Shown here one piece after another: positions 26,058 through 34,120 of a stretch of 64,000 nucleotides of DNA. The stretch spans positions 372,001 to 436,000 of the forward strand of contig CADATZ010000001.1 of NCBI GenBank assembly GCA_902791025.1, given 5' to 3'. Position 1 is the stretch's first letter; the number at the start of each line of letters is the position of its first letter. The notes beneath the pieces are model-generated. The model was not told the origin of the DNA, ran no database searches, and saw only the letters and a program-made list of their open reading frames with translations. This stretch comes from an uncultured Chloroflexota bacterium (GTDB taxonomy: Bacteria > Chloroflexota > Anaerolineae > Anaerolineales > Anaerolineaceae). Position numbers and translations under genes: made by a program.

Positions 26058-27356
26058 TCAAATCTTTCGCTTGTCGATCACACGAACGGCTTTCCCTTCA
26101 CTTCTGGTGATCGACTTCGGAGCAACAAGGCGCACCTTTGCGTAAATCCCCAGCATGGTCTTAAGGGAGCCAATCAGTTGTTTTTCGATTTCACTGATCT
26201 TACCGAGGTTATCGGAGAAGAGCTCCGGTGTCATTTCAACCTGAACTTCAAGCGTGTCGGAATTGTTGACACGGTCCACTATGATCTGATAATTAGCCGG
26301 GAAGCCTTCCTCAAGCAGTACAGCTTCGATCTGGGACGGGAAGACGTTGACACCCTTGATGATGAGCATATCGTCAGAACGTCCCATCGGCTTACCCATC
26401 TTGATGAAGGTTCGGCCGCAGGAGCACTTTTCACGACGCAAAACGCAGATATCACGGGTGCGATAGCGGATCATCGGGAAGCCGATTTTATCAAGAGATG
26501 TGAAAACCAGTTCACCTATTGAACCTTCCGGCAAAACTTCTTCAGTTTCAGGGTCAATAATCTCTGCAACGAAGTGGTCTTCATTGATGTGCATACCGCT
26601 CTGTTCTTCACATTCAAAAGAAACACCTGGACCGGTCAGTTCTGTGAGACCGTAAATGTCATAAGCCTTGATCCCGAGAGACTCCTGGATATCGCGGCGC
26701 ATTTCTTCACTCCAGGCTTCCGCGCCAAAAATACCGGCTTTCAGTTGGATCTTGTCGCGAAGTCCGGCTTCTTTGATCGATTCGCCGAGGTATGCCGCGT
26801 AAGACGGCGTACAGCACAAAATCGTAGCACCCAGATCCACCATGAACTGCAGCTGGCGCTCTGTGTTTCCGGATGACATCGGCAGCGTCATGCAGCCGAC
26901 TTTATGGGAACCGTCATTCAATCCGGAACCGCCGGTAAACAGACCGTATCCATAGCAAACCTGCACGACATCGTTTTCATCGCCGCCGGCAGCTACGATA
27001 GCACGGGCGGTACAGTCAGACCACATATCCAGGTCCTCTTTTGTATAGAAAGCGATAACGCGCTTTCCGGTCGTACCGGAAGTGGAATGAATGCGAACCA
27101 CATCCTTCCGCGGACACCCCATCAGGCCATAAGGATAGGCTTCCTTCAAGTCTGCTTTCGAGAGGAAAGGCAGCTTGTGAAGGTCTTCTATGCCATGGAT
27201 ATCATCCGGCGTGACGCCTTTTGCTTCCATTTTTGCCCGATAATAAGGCACATGTTCCCAGACATGCCGGACCTGCTTCACAAGCTTTTCGCTCTGGATC
27301 TTTTTGATCTCAGCAGGATCGGCGCATTCAATTTCAGGTTGAAAATACTTACTCAT
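26058..27356 (-). CDS. Phenylacetate-CoA ligase family protein (PaaK-like)
   Basis: AMP-forming acid-CoA ligase of 432 residues that activates an arylacetic or related acid with ATP and CoA. The P-loop-like motif is HSTSGTTGKRVIAFYTKEDL, followed by YGLTELTGPGVSFEC and a C-terminal lid with IKGVNVFPSQIEAVL. Two Cys pairs (RREKCSCGRTFIK) are typical of PaaK. It lies 25 bp after iorB. In the operon it could activate the acid that the oxidoreductase then carboxylates, or trap the CoA ester in the oxidative direction. Confidence 0.92.
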   Translation of the reverse strand: MSKYFQPEIECADPAEIKKIQSEKLVKQVRHVWEHVPYYRAKMEAKGVTPDDIHGIEDLHKLPFLSKADLKEAYPYGLMGCPRKDVVRIHSTSGTTGKRVIAFYTKEDLDMWSDCTARAIVAAGGDENDVVQVCYGYGLFTGGSGLNDGSHKVGCMTLPMSSGNTERQLQFMVDLGATILCCTPSYAAYLGESIKEAGLRDKIQLKAGIFGAEAWSEEMRRDIQESLGIKAYDIYGLTELTGPGVSFECEEQSGMHINEDHFVAEIIDPETEEVLPEGSIGELVFTSLDKIGFPMIRYRTRDICVLRREKCSCGRTFIKMGKPMGRSDDMLIIKGVNVFPSQIEAVLLEEGFPANYQIIVDRVNNSDTLEVQVEMTPELFSDNLGKISEIEKQLIGSLKTMLGIYAKVRLVAPKSITRSEGKAVRVIDKRKI

Positions 27357-27381
27357 AAAAAAATAAACCTAAGAATAATTT

Positions 27382-27957
27382 CTAAGCGGTCCTCCCAAGG
27401 TGGAACGCCTTTTTATTCATTTCAAGGAATTTAGCCGGAACGCTCTGCTCGATGGCTGCCATCCATTCATCTTCCGTGAAATCATGGAAGTAATTGGAGA
27501 GTCTGCCGAGGAGAACAAGGTTCACGGCTTTGGAAGAACCGGCTTCCTGGGCAAGTGTCAGCGCGTCAAGCGCGTCCACTTTCAGACCCAGTTCATTCAG
27601 TTTTCCCAACAGGTCTTCAGGATAAGCCATAGCACCGGTGATCACCGGCATGGGATTGATCTGCTGTGTGTTTGTGATCAGGATCCCATCCGGATTCAGC
27701 CATTCGGCAGCACGGGCAGCTTCCAGCAGTTCAAAGGAAAGAATAAAATCTGCCTCGCCTTTATCAATGATTGGAGAATATACCTTGTCGCCATAACGGA
27801 CATAAGTCACCACAGAACCGCCGCGCTGGCTCATCCCGTGAACTTCACTGACTTTGATATCGTAATTTCTTGTCAGCAGCAACCGTCCGAGGAGCTTGCT
27901 CGCAAGCAGGGTTCCCTGCCCGCCGACACCAACGATCATGATATTTTTCGTTTCCAT
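27382..27957 (-). CDS. iorB: Indolepyruvate:ferredoxin oxidoreductase beta subunit
   Basis: Gamma-domain subunit of 2-oxoacid:ferredoxin oxidoreductases, about 191 residues, supplying the CoA-binding part: NIMIVGVGGQGTLLASKLLG, SEVHGMSQRGGSVVTYVRYG and ADFILSFELLEAARA. The ATG at 27957 is preceded by GAGGAG at 9 nt; the longer frame would run into iorA. With IorA it catalyses 2-oxo acid + CoA + oxidised ferredoxin to acyl-CoA + CO2 + reduced ferredoxin, a reversible reaction in anaerobes. Confidence 0.95.
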   Translation of the reverse strand: METKNIMIVGVGGQGTLLASKLLGRLLLTRNYDIKVSEVHGMSQRGGSVVTYVRYGDKVYSPIIDKGEADFILSFELLEAARAAEWLNPDGILITNTQQINPMPVITGAMAYPEDLLGKLNELGLKVDALDALTLAQEAGSSKAVNLVLLGRLSNYFHDFTEDEWMAAIEQSVPAKFLEMNKKAFHLGRTA

Positions 27958-27973
27958 CTTTTCACTCCTCCTC

Positions 27974-29701
27974 TCATCCAATGGCGTTGACTTTGCATAA
28001 CTGAGTGCAGACGCGGCATCCGGTGCATAATGTGTTGTCAATAACAGCCTTACCGTCCTTCATGCTGACAGCAGGACAGCCTACACGCATGCAAGACTTA
28101 CATCCGACACATTTCTCACGATTCACCGCGATCGGCCCCGGATGTTTGACATACTTCAGCAGCGCACAGGGTCTGCGTGAAATGATCACAGAAGGACAAT
28201 CTTTCCCCAGTTCCTCTTTGATCACTTCTTCACATTCTTTGAGATTATAAGGATCGATCACACGAATACTTGGAATGCCGATGGACTCGCAAAGTTTTTC
28301 CAGGTTGATTTTTCCTGCGGGATCACCTTTCAGGTTGATTCCGGTTGTCGGGTTCTGTTGGTGACCGGTCATACCGGTGATGGAATTGTCAAGAACGATC
28401 ACGGTTGAATTGGATTCATTATACGCGATGTTGATCAAACCGGTAACACCGGAATGCATAAATGTCGAATCACCGATGACAGCTACGGTCTTTCCCGCGT
28501 TCACTTCATTGCTGGCTTTGTTATATCCATGGATACCGGAGACGGATGCTCCCATGCATATAGTAGTATCCATCGCGGAAAGGGGAGCTGCCGCACCGAG
28601 AGTATAACAGCCAATATCTCCCAATACGGTAAGATTCAGTTTCTTCAGCGTATAAAACAGACCGCGGTGAGGACAACCTGCACACATGACAGGAGGTCGA
28701 GCAGGAAGTGTTTCATCCAGCTTTTTCCCTTCATGTTTGCGCTGACCAAGCTTTTCTGCAACCAGGTTCTGGCTGAACTCATCAATAAGCGGGAAGATTT
28801 CTTTTCCACAAACTTCTAAACCAAGATTGCGGCAATGCGTCTCAATAATTTGGTCAAGTTCCTCCACAACGATCAGTTTATCCACAAGCTTTGCGAAGTC
28901 CCGGATCTTCTGCTCCGGCAGCGGATTGATCATCCCCAGCTTCAGCACAGGGTATCGATCACCGCAGACTTCTTTGACATATTGATAGGAAGTCGAAGAG
29001 GTAATGATGCCAATACTGTGGTCGCTGCCATCTTCGATGCGATTCACATCGGAAGTTTCTGCAAAAGCGACCAGTTTCCGGGTCCGTTCTTCAACGATCG
29101 GATGGCGCTTTTTTGCCATGGCAGGCATCATGACCCATTTCATGACGTTCTTTTCGTAAGGCTTTCGGCCAACTTCCTGCCGTTCCCCCAATTCCACGAC
29201 GCTCTGAGAGTGAGCCACACGGGTGCACATCTTCATCAGTACCGGCGTATCATATTCTTCTGAAATCTCGTAAGCTAATTTTGTAAAGGCCAGTGCTTCA
29301 GCAGAATCGGAAGGCTCAAACATCGGCAGCTTTGCCGCGATGGCATAATGGCGTGAATCCTGTTCGTTTTGAGAAGAGTGCATTCCGGCATCATCGGCAA
29401 CAGCGATGATCATTCCGGCATTCACCCCGGTATAAGAAAGGGTGAAGAGCGGATCAGCGGCGACATTCAATCCGACATGTTTCATCCCGCAAAAGCTGCG
29501 TGTCCCGGAAAGACTGGCCCCGAATGCCGATTCCATGGCGACCTTTTCATTCGGTGCCCATTCCGCATAAATTTCATCATATTTCGCGGCTGATTCCGTA
29601 ATTTCCGTACTCGGTGTTCCCGGATAGGAAGAAACGAACCCACAGCCGGCTTCATAAAGCCCTCGTGCTACAGCTTCATTCCCCAATAACAATTTTTTCA
29701 T
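27974..29701 (-). CDS. iorA: Indolepyruvate:ferredoxin oxidoreductase alpha subunit
   Basis: Catalytic subunit of 575 residues. N-terminal pyrimidine-binding domain (VSSYPGTPSTEITESAAKYD; MKHVGLNVAADPLFTLSYTG), transketolase-C-like linker, then the TPP-binding domain with GDIGCYTLGAAAPL, CMGASVSG, AVIGDSTFMHSG and VLDNSITGMTGHQ. The C-terminus carries two 4Fe-4S clusters (CVGCKSCMRVGCP and CTGCRVCTQLCK). Second gene of the T-box operon, 40 bp after the acyl-CoA ligase. The family acts on aryl pyruvates and related 2-oxo acids; it can run as reductive carboxylation in methanogens and other anaerobes. Confidence 0.96.
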   Translation of the reverse strand: MKKLLLGNEAVARGLYEAGCGFVSSYPGTPSTEITESAAKYDEIYAEWAPNEKVAMESAFGASLSGTRSFCGMKHVGLNVAADPLFTLSYTGVNAGMIIAVADDAGMHSSQNEQDSRHYAIAAKLPMFEPSDSAEALAFTKLAYEISEEYDTPVLMKMCTRVAHSQSVVELGERQEVGRKPYEKNVMKWVMMPAMAKKRHPIVEERTRKLVAFAETSDVNRIEDGSDHSIGIITSSTSYQYVKEVCGDRYPVLKLGMINPLPEQKIRDFAKLVDKLIVVEELDQIIETHCRNLGLEVCGKEIFPLIDEFSQNLVAEKLGQRKHEGKKLDETLPARPPVMCAGCPHRGLFYTLKKLNLTVLGDIGCYTLGAAAPLSAMDTTICMGASVSGIHGYNKASNEVNAGKTVAVIGDSTFMHSGVTGLINIAYNESNSTVIVLDNSITGMTGHQQNPTTGINLKGDPAGKINLEKLCESIGIPSIRVIDPYNLKECEEVIKEELGKDCPSVIISRRPCALLKYVKHPGPIAVNREKCVGCKSCMRVGCPAVSMKDGKAVIDNTLCTGCRVCTQLCKVNAIG

Positions 29702-29741
29702 TTCGTTTTCCCTCTATAATCAAGTAACCGAATATTTGGTC

Positions 29742-31379
29742 TCAGCTGTTGATCTGGACTTCAACCAAACGGCCTTTACAGTATTTTTCTCTCAACGCGG
29801 GTTTCTCAATTTTCCCCGTAGGATTGCGGGGTACTTTATCGAATATAATTTTACGCGGTCTTTTGTATCTGGGCATACCCAGACAGAAATTAGTGATTTC
29901 TTCCTCAGTGCAGGTCATGTCCGGTTTGATTTCAATGATCGCGGCAGCTATTTCACCGAGACGCTGGTCTGGCAGGCCGATCACGGCGACATCTTTGATC
30001 TTATCATATGCCCGCAGGAAATCCTCGATCTGTACCGGATAAAGATTTTCACCGCCGGTGATGATCACATCCTTTTTGCGGTCCACGAGATAAATAAAAC
30101 CATCCTCATCGATTTTTGCCATATCACCGGTGTAAAGCCAGCCGTCCTTTAGAATTTCATCGGTTGCGTAAGGATTCTTATAATAGCAATCCATCACGCC
30201 GGGACCGTGAACGATCAGTTCACCGACTTCATCGCCCTTGACCTCATCGCCATTCCCATTGACCACCTTGGCTTCCCACAGGTATCCCGGTTTCCCGATG
30301 GCTCCGACTTTGTTGATGTTTTCAACACCCAGATGGACACATCCGGGACCGAGAGATTCGGAAAGACCGTAATTCGTATCATATTGATGATGCGGAAAAA
30401 TCTTTTTCCAGCGGTTGATAAGGCTCGGCGGAACAGGTTGGGCGCCGATGTGCATCAGCCGCCACTGGTCCAGCATGTAATGGGTCAGGTCAATTTCTCC
30501 TGAGTCGATCGAATCCAGAATGTCTTGTGCCCAGGGAACCAGCAGCCAGACGATCGTGCATTTTTCTTCCGTAACGGCACGAAGGATCCATTTCGGCTTG
30601 TTCCCGCGCAGCAGCACAGCTTTGCTGCCTGCAATCAGACTGCCGAACCAGTGCATTTTCGCGCCTGTGTGATAGAGCGGCGGAATGCAGAGGAACACAT
30701 CATCCCGTGTCTGTCCATGATGCTTCTGTTCCGTCATGCAGGAACAGACAAGCGCTTTATGCCGATGCAGGATCGCTTTTGGAAAACCGGTCGTTCCGGA
30801 AGAAAAATAGATGGCCGCAAAATCATTTTCTTCAAGAGCAACCGGCGGCGCCTGTGTTGAACAGAAGCCCATCAGATGCAGACAATCTTCTGTATAATCA
30901 GGTCCATTTTTCCCCACAAAGAACAATGTCTTCGTTTTCGGAATGTCATTGACGATTTCGTTCATGCGGCTGATAAATTCGGGTCCGAAAACCAGGATCT
31001 CCACATCCGCAAGGTCCAGACAGTATTGGATCTCATCGGATGAATAACGGAAATTCATCGGAACCGCAAGGCAGCCGGCCTTCAGAATACCGAAATAAAT
31101 CGGCAGATATTCCAGACAGTTCATCATCAGGATCCCGACTTTCGTTCCGCGTTTTGTTCCTCTGCTCAGCAGCAGATTCGCGAAACGATTAGCCTGGCGG
31201 TCAAACTCACGCCATGACAGTTCCCGGCGGTAAGGTGCATCAGGGCTGGCGGATTCCACCAGTTTCGCCTCCCGCCATGTAGTCGCGTGATCCCTGTCCT
31301 CAGAAGGGTTGATTTCGACCAAAGCAGTTTCACTGCTGTACAATCTTGCATTTCGCTCCAGAAAATCCGTTATGACCAT
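29742..31379 (-). CDS. AMP-dependent acyl-CoA synthetase/ligase
   Basis: ANL-superfamily ligase of 545 residues making acyl-CoA from a free acid, ATP and CoA. Motifs: YFSSGTTGFPKAILHRHKA (P-loop), YGLSESLGPGCV, DGWLYTGDMAKIDEDGF, RKKDVIITGGENLYP and the catalytic C-terminal Lys in RNPTGKIEKPALR. It resembles medium/long-chain and short branched acid ligases; the acid is not readable. It is the first gene after the T-box, so the attenuator directly controls acid activation. Confidence 0.93.
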   Translation of the reverse strand: MVITDFLERNARLYSSETALVEINPSEDRDHATTWREAKLVESASPDAPYRRELSWREFDRQANRFANLLLSRGTKRGTKVGILMMNCLEYLPIYFGILKAGCLAVPMNFRYSSDEIQYCLDLADVEILVFGPEFISRMNEIVNDIPKTKTLFFVGKNGPDYTEDCLHLMGFCSTQAPPVALEENDFAAIYFSSGTTGFPKAILHRHKALVCSCMTEQKHHGQTRDDVFLCIPPLYHTGAKMHWFGSLIAGSKAVLLRGNKPKWILRAVTEEKCTIVWLLVPWAQDILDSIDSGEIDLTHYMLDQWRLMHIGAQPVPPSLINRWKKIFPHHQYDTNYGLSESLGPGCVHLGVENINKVGAIGKPGYLWEAKVVNGNGDEVKGDEVGELIVHGPGVMDCYYKNPYATDEILKDGWLYTGDMAKIDEDGFIYLVDRKKDVIITGGENLYPVQIEDFLRAYDKIKDVAVIGLPDQRLGEIAAAIIEIKPDMTCTEEEITNFCLGMPRYKRPRKIIFDKVPRNPTGKIEKPALREKYCKGRLVEVQINS

Positions 31380-31389
31380 ATTTTTCTCC

Positions 31390-31664
31390 TATTATAAAAA
31401 ATCCCCTGATTCCCATAAATCAGAGGACGAGAATTCCCGTGGTACCACCTCAATTCACCGGAAACTCACATCTCCGGCCTTATCAGGATCATCGTGATCC
31501 CACCGCTGTAACGGGCGAACCCGGCACGGCCTACTTTCTGTCTCAAACAGGTTCAGCTTGCTGCTCCGGAAGGTAATTCATAATTGGGAGGCTCCGGCTT
31601 GCACCATCCGCCGGCTCTCTGAAGCCCTGATTCCAATTATTACTGGATTCCATCATCGCATATT
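31390..31664 (-). promoter_or_regulatory. T-box riboswitch leader controlling the acyl-CoA ligase/ior operon
   Basis: The minus-strand leader shows a complete T-box. Stem I carries the AGTA/GAA loop-E pair around an 8-bp helix ATAATTGG/CCAATTAT and the distal AGAGAGC...GGATGGTGCAAGCC signature. The T-box proper, AGGTGGTACCACGGG, lies at about 31436-31450, followed by a terminator helix. The antiterminator bulge reads TGGT, which pairs with a tRNA having discriminator A (Leu, Ile, Val, Phe, Tyr and others; not Trp). The specifier strand reads GAATTACC, giving ATT (Ile) or TTA (Leu) depending on register. T-boxes turn on when the cognate tRNA is uncharged. Confidence 0.93.
31396..31426 (-). terminator. 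Attenuator terminator of the T-box leader
   Basis: Stem CCTCTGATT/AATCAGGGG (one G-T pair) with a 6-nt loop and T6 on the minus strand, 17 nt before the acyl-CoA ligase ATG. It competes with the antiterminator that contains the T-box motif. Confidence 0.9.
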
Positions 31665-31670
31665 GTAACG

Positions 31671-31700
31671 ATTCTAAACCAACGCGGATATTTTTGTCAA
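31671..31700 (-). promoter_or_regulatory. Sigma-70-type promoter of the T-box operon
   Basis: TTGACA (31700-31695), 18-nt spacer, TAGAAT (31676-31671) on the minus strand; start of transcription expected near 31664, a few bases before Stem I. Confidence 0.75.
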
Positions 31701-31735
31701 CGAATTCAAAAATTTTCACAACTCTTCATAACGGA

Positions 31736-31797
31736 ACACGCGGGGACTGGCATCTTGTGGGGCATAGCCCGTACAAGCGTGCCTGTCCCCGTGTGCG
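31736..31797 (+). repeat. Palindromic dispersed repeat, copy A
   Basis: Arms GGGGACTGGCAT and GTGCCTGTCCCC with GTGTGC at the right end. Same orientation as copies D and E. It lies in the 240 bp between the T-box promoter and the GltD-like gene; apart from that gene's own leader nothing else was seen there. Confidence 0.85.
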
Positions 31798-31906
31798 TCA
31801 TTATTTTGTGCCTTTTTGAAGAAATACAAATTCTCAAATTAGTTTCATATTCAAGATAAATTATGTATAATCAATAAATCAGGTAATAACGAGGAGGAAT
31901 CATACA

Positions 31907-33133
31907 GTGTATTCTATTAAGCAAGAAGCTACACGATGTTTAAAATGCAAAAAACCCCAATGCTCCGCACACTGTCCGGTATCAACGGACATTCCTCGTG
32001 TCATGGAGCTGTTTTTGAATGGAGGAATTCGGGAAGCCGGGGAGCTGCTTTTTCTGAACAATCCTCTTTCCGCTGTAACATCTGTGATCTGCCCTCATGA
32101 AAAAAACTGCACCGGTCACTGCGTGCTGGGGAAAAAGGGAGAACCGATTCATTTTTATAACGTGGAAAGTTATATTTCCAGGTTCTATATGGAAACAACC
32201 GATGTCCCGGAAATCGAAAAAAACGGGATCAAGATTGCTGTGGCAGGCTCCGGTCCTGCCGGGATCACCATGTCGATACTCCTGTTGTTAAATGGATATG
32301 ACGTTACCATGTTTGAAGCACAGGACAATATCGGCGGCGTATTACGATATGGGATTCCGCCTTTCCGCCTGCCCAGAGAAATTCTGGACACATACAAAGA
32401 TGTTATGCTGCGAATGGGACTGCATTTCAGACCGAACACAAGAATCGGCAGCAATATCATGATCGATGATCTCTTCCCTGACGGTTACAAGGCAGTATTT
32501 GTTTCTACCGGGACAGGCAGACCGAATAAACTGGGACTGCTCGGGGAAACACTGGGGCATGTTCATTTTGCAGTAGACTATCTGAAATCTCCGGAGGCAT
32601 TCAAGCTCGGTAACAGGGTCGCTATCGTTGGCGCGGGGAATGTAGCCATTGACGCGGCACGAACGGCCATCCGCCGCAATCATTCTCATGTGACTATTCT
32701 CCATTTTATGGGTGAGAACGACATGACCGCCAATCAGGATGAAATCGAAATGGCGGAAATCGATGGTGTTGAGTTCGTTCATTACGCACAGGCAGTACGG
32801 ATACTTGAAAACGCGGTGAGATGCGTGCGCGTGAAACGCATAGAAAACGAAGACGGCAGCGTGAGCTTTGAGGAAGATTATACAGAGATTTTTGATGTTC
32901 CCGCGGATTCTGTAATCATTGCCATCGGGCAGGGACCGGGCGCAGACATGAGAGCAGCCGGGGTCAAGCTAACACAGAGAGGGCTACTGGAAGTGAATGA
33001 ATGGGGAGAAACTGATACCCCCGGCGTTTTCGCCGCAGGTGACATTGTTTCCGGACCGAGAACAGTTGTCGAAGCCGTAGCGTTTACGAAAAAAGTGTTC
33101 CAAAGAATGGAAGAATACTTAGGCAGACGCTGA
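31907..33133 (+). CDS. GltD-like FAD/NAD(P)-dependent oxidoreductase with N-terminal Fe-S domain
   Basis: 408-residue flavoprotein related to the small subunit of NADPH-glutamate synthase and NfnB-type transhydrogenase subunits. The N-terminal Cys-rich domain (CLKCKKPQCSAHCPVSTDIP; ICPHEKNCTGHCVLGKKGEPI) holds Fe-S clusters. Then come a GxGxxG FAD site (VAGSGPAGITMSILLLLNGY), an NAD(P) site (VAIVGAGNVAIDAARTAIRR) and GVFAAGDIVSGPRTVVEA. The start is GTG at 31907 with SD GGAGG 10 nt upstream. No large-subunit partner is adjacent, so the electron acceptor is unknown; ferredoxin-NADP exchange is a fair guess. Confidence 0.9.
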   Translation: MYSIKQEATRCLKCKKPQCSAHCPVSTDIPRVMELFLNGGIREAGELLFLNNPLSAVTSVICPHEKNCTGHCVLGKKGEPIHFYNVESYISRFYMETTDVPEIEKNGIKIAVAGSGPAGITMSILLLLNGYDVTMFEAQDNIGGVLRYGIPPFRLPREILDTYKDVMLRMGLHFRPNTRIGSNIMIDDLFPDGYKAVFVSTGTGRPNKLGLLGETLGHVHFAVDYLKSPEAFKLGNRVAIVGAGNVAIDAARTAIRRNHSHVTILHFMGENDMTANQDEIEMAEIDGVEFVHYAQAVRILENAVRCVRVKRIENEDGSVSFEEDYTEIFDVPADSVIIAIGQGPGADMRAAGVKLTQRGLLEVNEWGETDTPGVFAAGDIVSGPRTVVEAVAFTKKVFQRMEEYLGRR

Positions 33134-33143
33134 TTAAATAAAA

Positions 33144-33187
33144 CAAAAACAGCGCACACGGGTGCAGCACCTGTGTGCGCTGTTTTG
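33144..33187. terminator. Long bidirectional terminator between GltD-like and rubredoxin genes
   Basis: About 20-bp near-perfect stem (CAGCGCACAC / GTGTGCGCTG core with A- and T-runs at the ends) serving two convergent genes. Confidence 0.9.
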
Positions 33188-33199
33188 TTTTTACTAATA

Positions 33200-33334
33200 T
33201 TACTCTTCCGGAGCGAAGTTGCTCTTGTCAACGCCGCAGAGGGGGCAAACCCAATCTTCCGGGAGATCTTCCCATTTTACGCCTTCGACGTCTTCGTCAT
33301 AAACATGACCACAAATCTGACATACGTACTTCAT
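33200..33334 (-). CDS. Short-type rubredoxin
   Basis: A 44-residue one-iron electron carrier. Both CxxC knuckles are present ([13 protein letters not shown] and [14 protein letters not shown]). It is about eight residues shorter than usual: the loop between VEG and DLPEDW that normally holds an NGVxPGT segment is deleted, as in the short rubredoxins of some Desulfovibrio. The SD GGAG lies upstream of the ATG at 33334. Its neighbour on the same strand is superoxide reductase, the classical electron acceptor of rubredoxin. Confidence 0.95.
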   Translation of the reverse strand: MKYVCQICGHVYDEDVEGVKWEDLPEDWVCPLCGVDKSNFAPEE

Positions 33335-33391
33335 TAATAACTCCTTATCTGTAATTCAGGCGCGCCGCGCCATCCTGTACGCAACTCTTTA

Positions 33392-33431
33392 GCCGGACAT
33401 CCGTGCGGGCTAAGCCGCACCGGCATCCGGC
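33392..33431. repeat. Imperfect palindrome between rubredoxin and superoxide reductase genes
   Basis: GCCGGACATCCGTGCGG against CCGCACCGGCATCCGGC around GCTAAG. The centre (GTGCGGGCT...GCCGCAC) resembles the middle of repeat copy C, so it may be a remote or truncated relative of that family. Confidence 0.45.
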
Positions 33432-33445
33432 CCGGTGCTTCAAAT

Positions 33446-33820
33446 TCAGCACTTCCAGAGGCTGTGGAGATTGCAGTAGGCATAAGCTGCTTCAACTTCA
33501 TCCCCATCACAAAGGGCAAAGCAAGCCTTCGGTTCTTCACCGGGGTTCAATGCCTTGCGCTGGTTGCCCTGCTTTGTCTGGATAGCGATCCATTCGATAT
33601 AATGTTCGGGAAGCATTGGATGAGCAACAGAACCAACGGTAACGACTACCTTATTGCCATCGACTTCTACCACAGGAACGTGCTTTTCCACAGCGGCATC
33701 CGTTGAACCGGGCACGATCTCTTCCATCGGTTTTCCGCAGCACATCACCGGACATGCTGCCTTTTTCACCATGGCTACGATCTGCCCGCAAACTGAACAG
33801 CGATAAAACTTCATTTCCAT
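33446..33820 (-). CDS. dfx: Desulfoferrodoxin / superoxide reductase (2Fe type)
   Basis: Non-heme iron enzyme reducing superoxide to hydrogen peroxide in anaerobes. The N-terminal desulforedoxin domain has CSVCG and CPVMCCG (center I); the catalytic domain has the ligands in EKHVPVVE, GSVAHPMLPEHYIEWI and CNLHSLW (center II, four His and one Cys). The ATG at 33820 is chosen for the GGAG 9 nt upstream, giving 124 residues, normal for the family. It is followed by rubredoxin, its likely electron donor. Confidence 0.96.
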   Translation of the reverse strand: MEMKFYRCSVCGQIVAMVKKAACPVMCCGKPMEEIVPGSTDAAVEKHVPVVEVDGNKVVVTVGSVAHPMLPEHYIEWIAIQTKQGNQRKALNPGEEPKACFALCDGDEVEAAYAYCNLHSLWKC

Positions 33821-33882
33821 AACAATACACTCCATTCTCAAAAATGATTAGCGCTGAAAAATCAGCAGAGTAAAGGTTTCTT

Positions 33883-33924
33883 TAATCTACTTAGATTATA
33901 ACAGAACGTTTTATTTCTTATCAA
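33883..33924 (-). promoter_or_regulatory. Superoxide reductase promoter with overlapping palindrome
   Basis: TTGATA (33924-33919), 18-nt spacer and TATAAT (33900-33895) on the minus strand. A perfect 7-bp inverted repeat TAATCTA/TAGATTA (33883-33898) covers the -10 and start site, a good place for a repressor such as a PerR/Fur-type protein (regulator identity is a guess). Confidence 0.6.
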
Positions 33925-33965
33925 GGTAAAATTCAAGAAAGGTATCTATTCAGTAATTGAGCGCC

Positions 33966-34026
33966 GCACATGGGGACAGGCACACTTGTGTTGGCTTACG
34001 CAAAATAAGATGCAAGTCCTCATGCG
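33966..34026 (-). repeat. Palindromic dispersed repeat, copy B1
   Basis: Opposite orientation to A, D and E: GCACATGGGGACAGGCACAC at the left, GATGCAAGTCCTCATGCG at the right. The right arm has two changes from the consensus. Preceded by the boundary motif GTATCTATTCAG at 33943. Confidence 0.9.
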
Positions 34027-34049
34027 ATTTATTCAAAACACGCAGCGCC

Positions 34050-34111
34050 GCACATGGGGACAGGCACACTTGTGTTGGCTTACGCAACACAAGATGCCAG
34101 TCCCCATGTGC
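34050..34111 (-). repeat. Palindromic dispersed repeat, copy B2
   Basis: Second copy 84 bp after B1 in the same orientation. The left arm and first 35 nt are identical to B1; the right arm GATGCCAGTCCCCATGTGC is the full consensus. The stretch 33841-34120 holds only the superoxide reductase promoter and these copies. Confidence 0.92.
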
Positions 34112-34120
34112 TCCGTTAGT

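Noticed and set aside
27958..28041. Upstream extension of iorB
   Set aside because: Runs into the 3' end of iorA; the Met at 27957 has a strong SD and begins the conserved domain.
31380..31664. Small upstream peptide (leader peptide attenuation) before the acyl-CoA ligase
   Set aside because: The conserved T-box elements explain the region; no ORF with SD and repeated regulatory codons was found.
33966..34111. CRISPR-like pair of repeats
   Set aside because: Only two units, each a self-complementary ~62 bp element with further solo copies elsewhere; no regular spacers and no cas genes.
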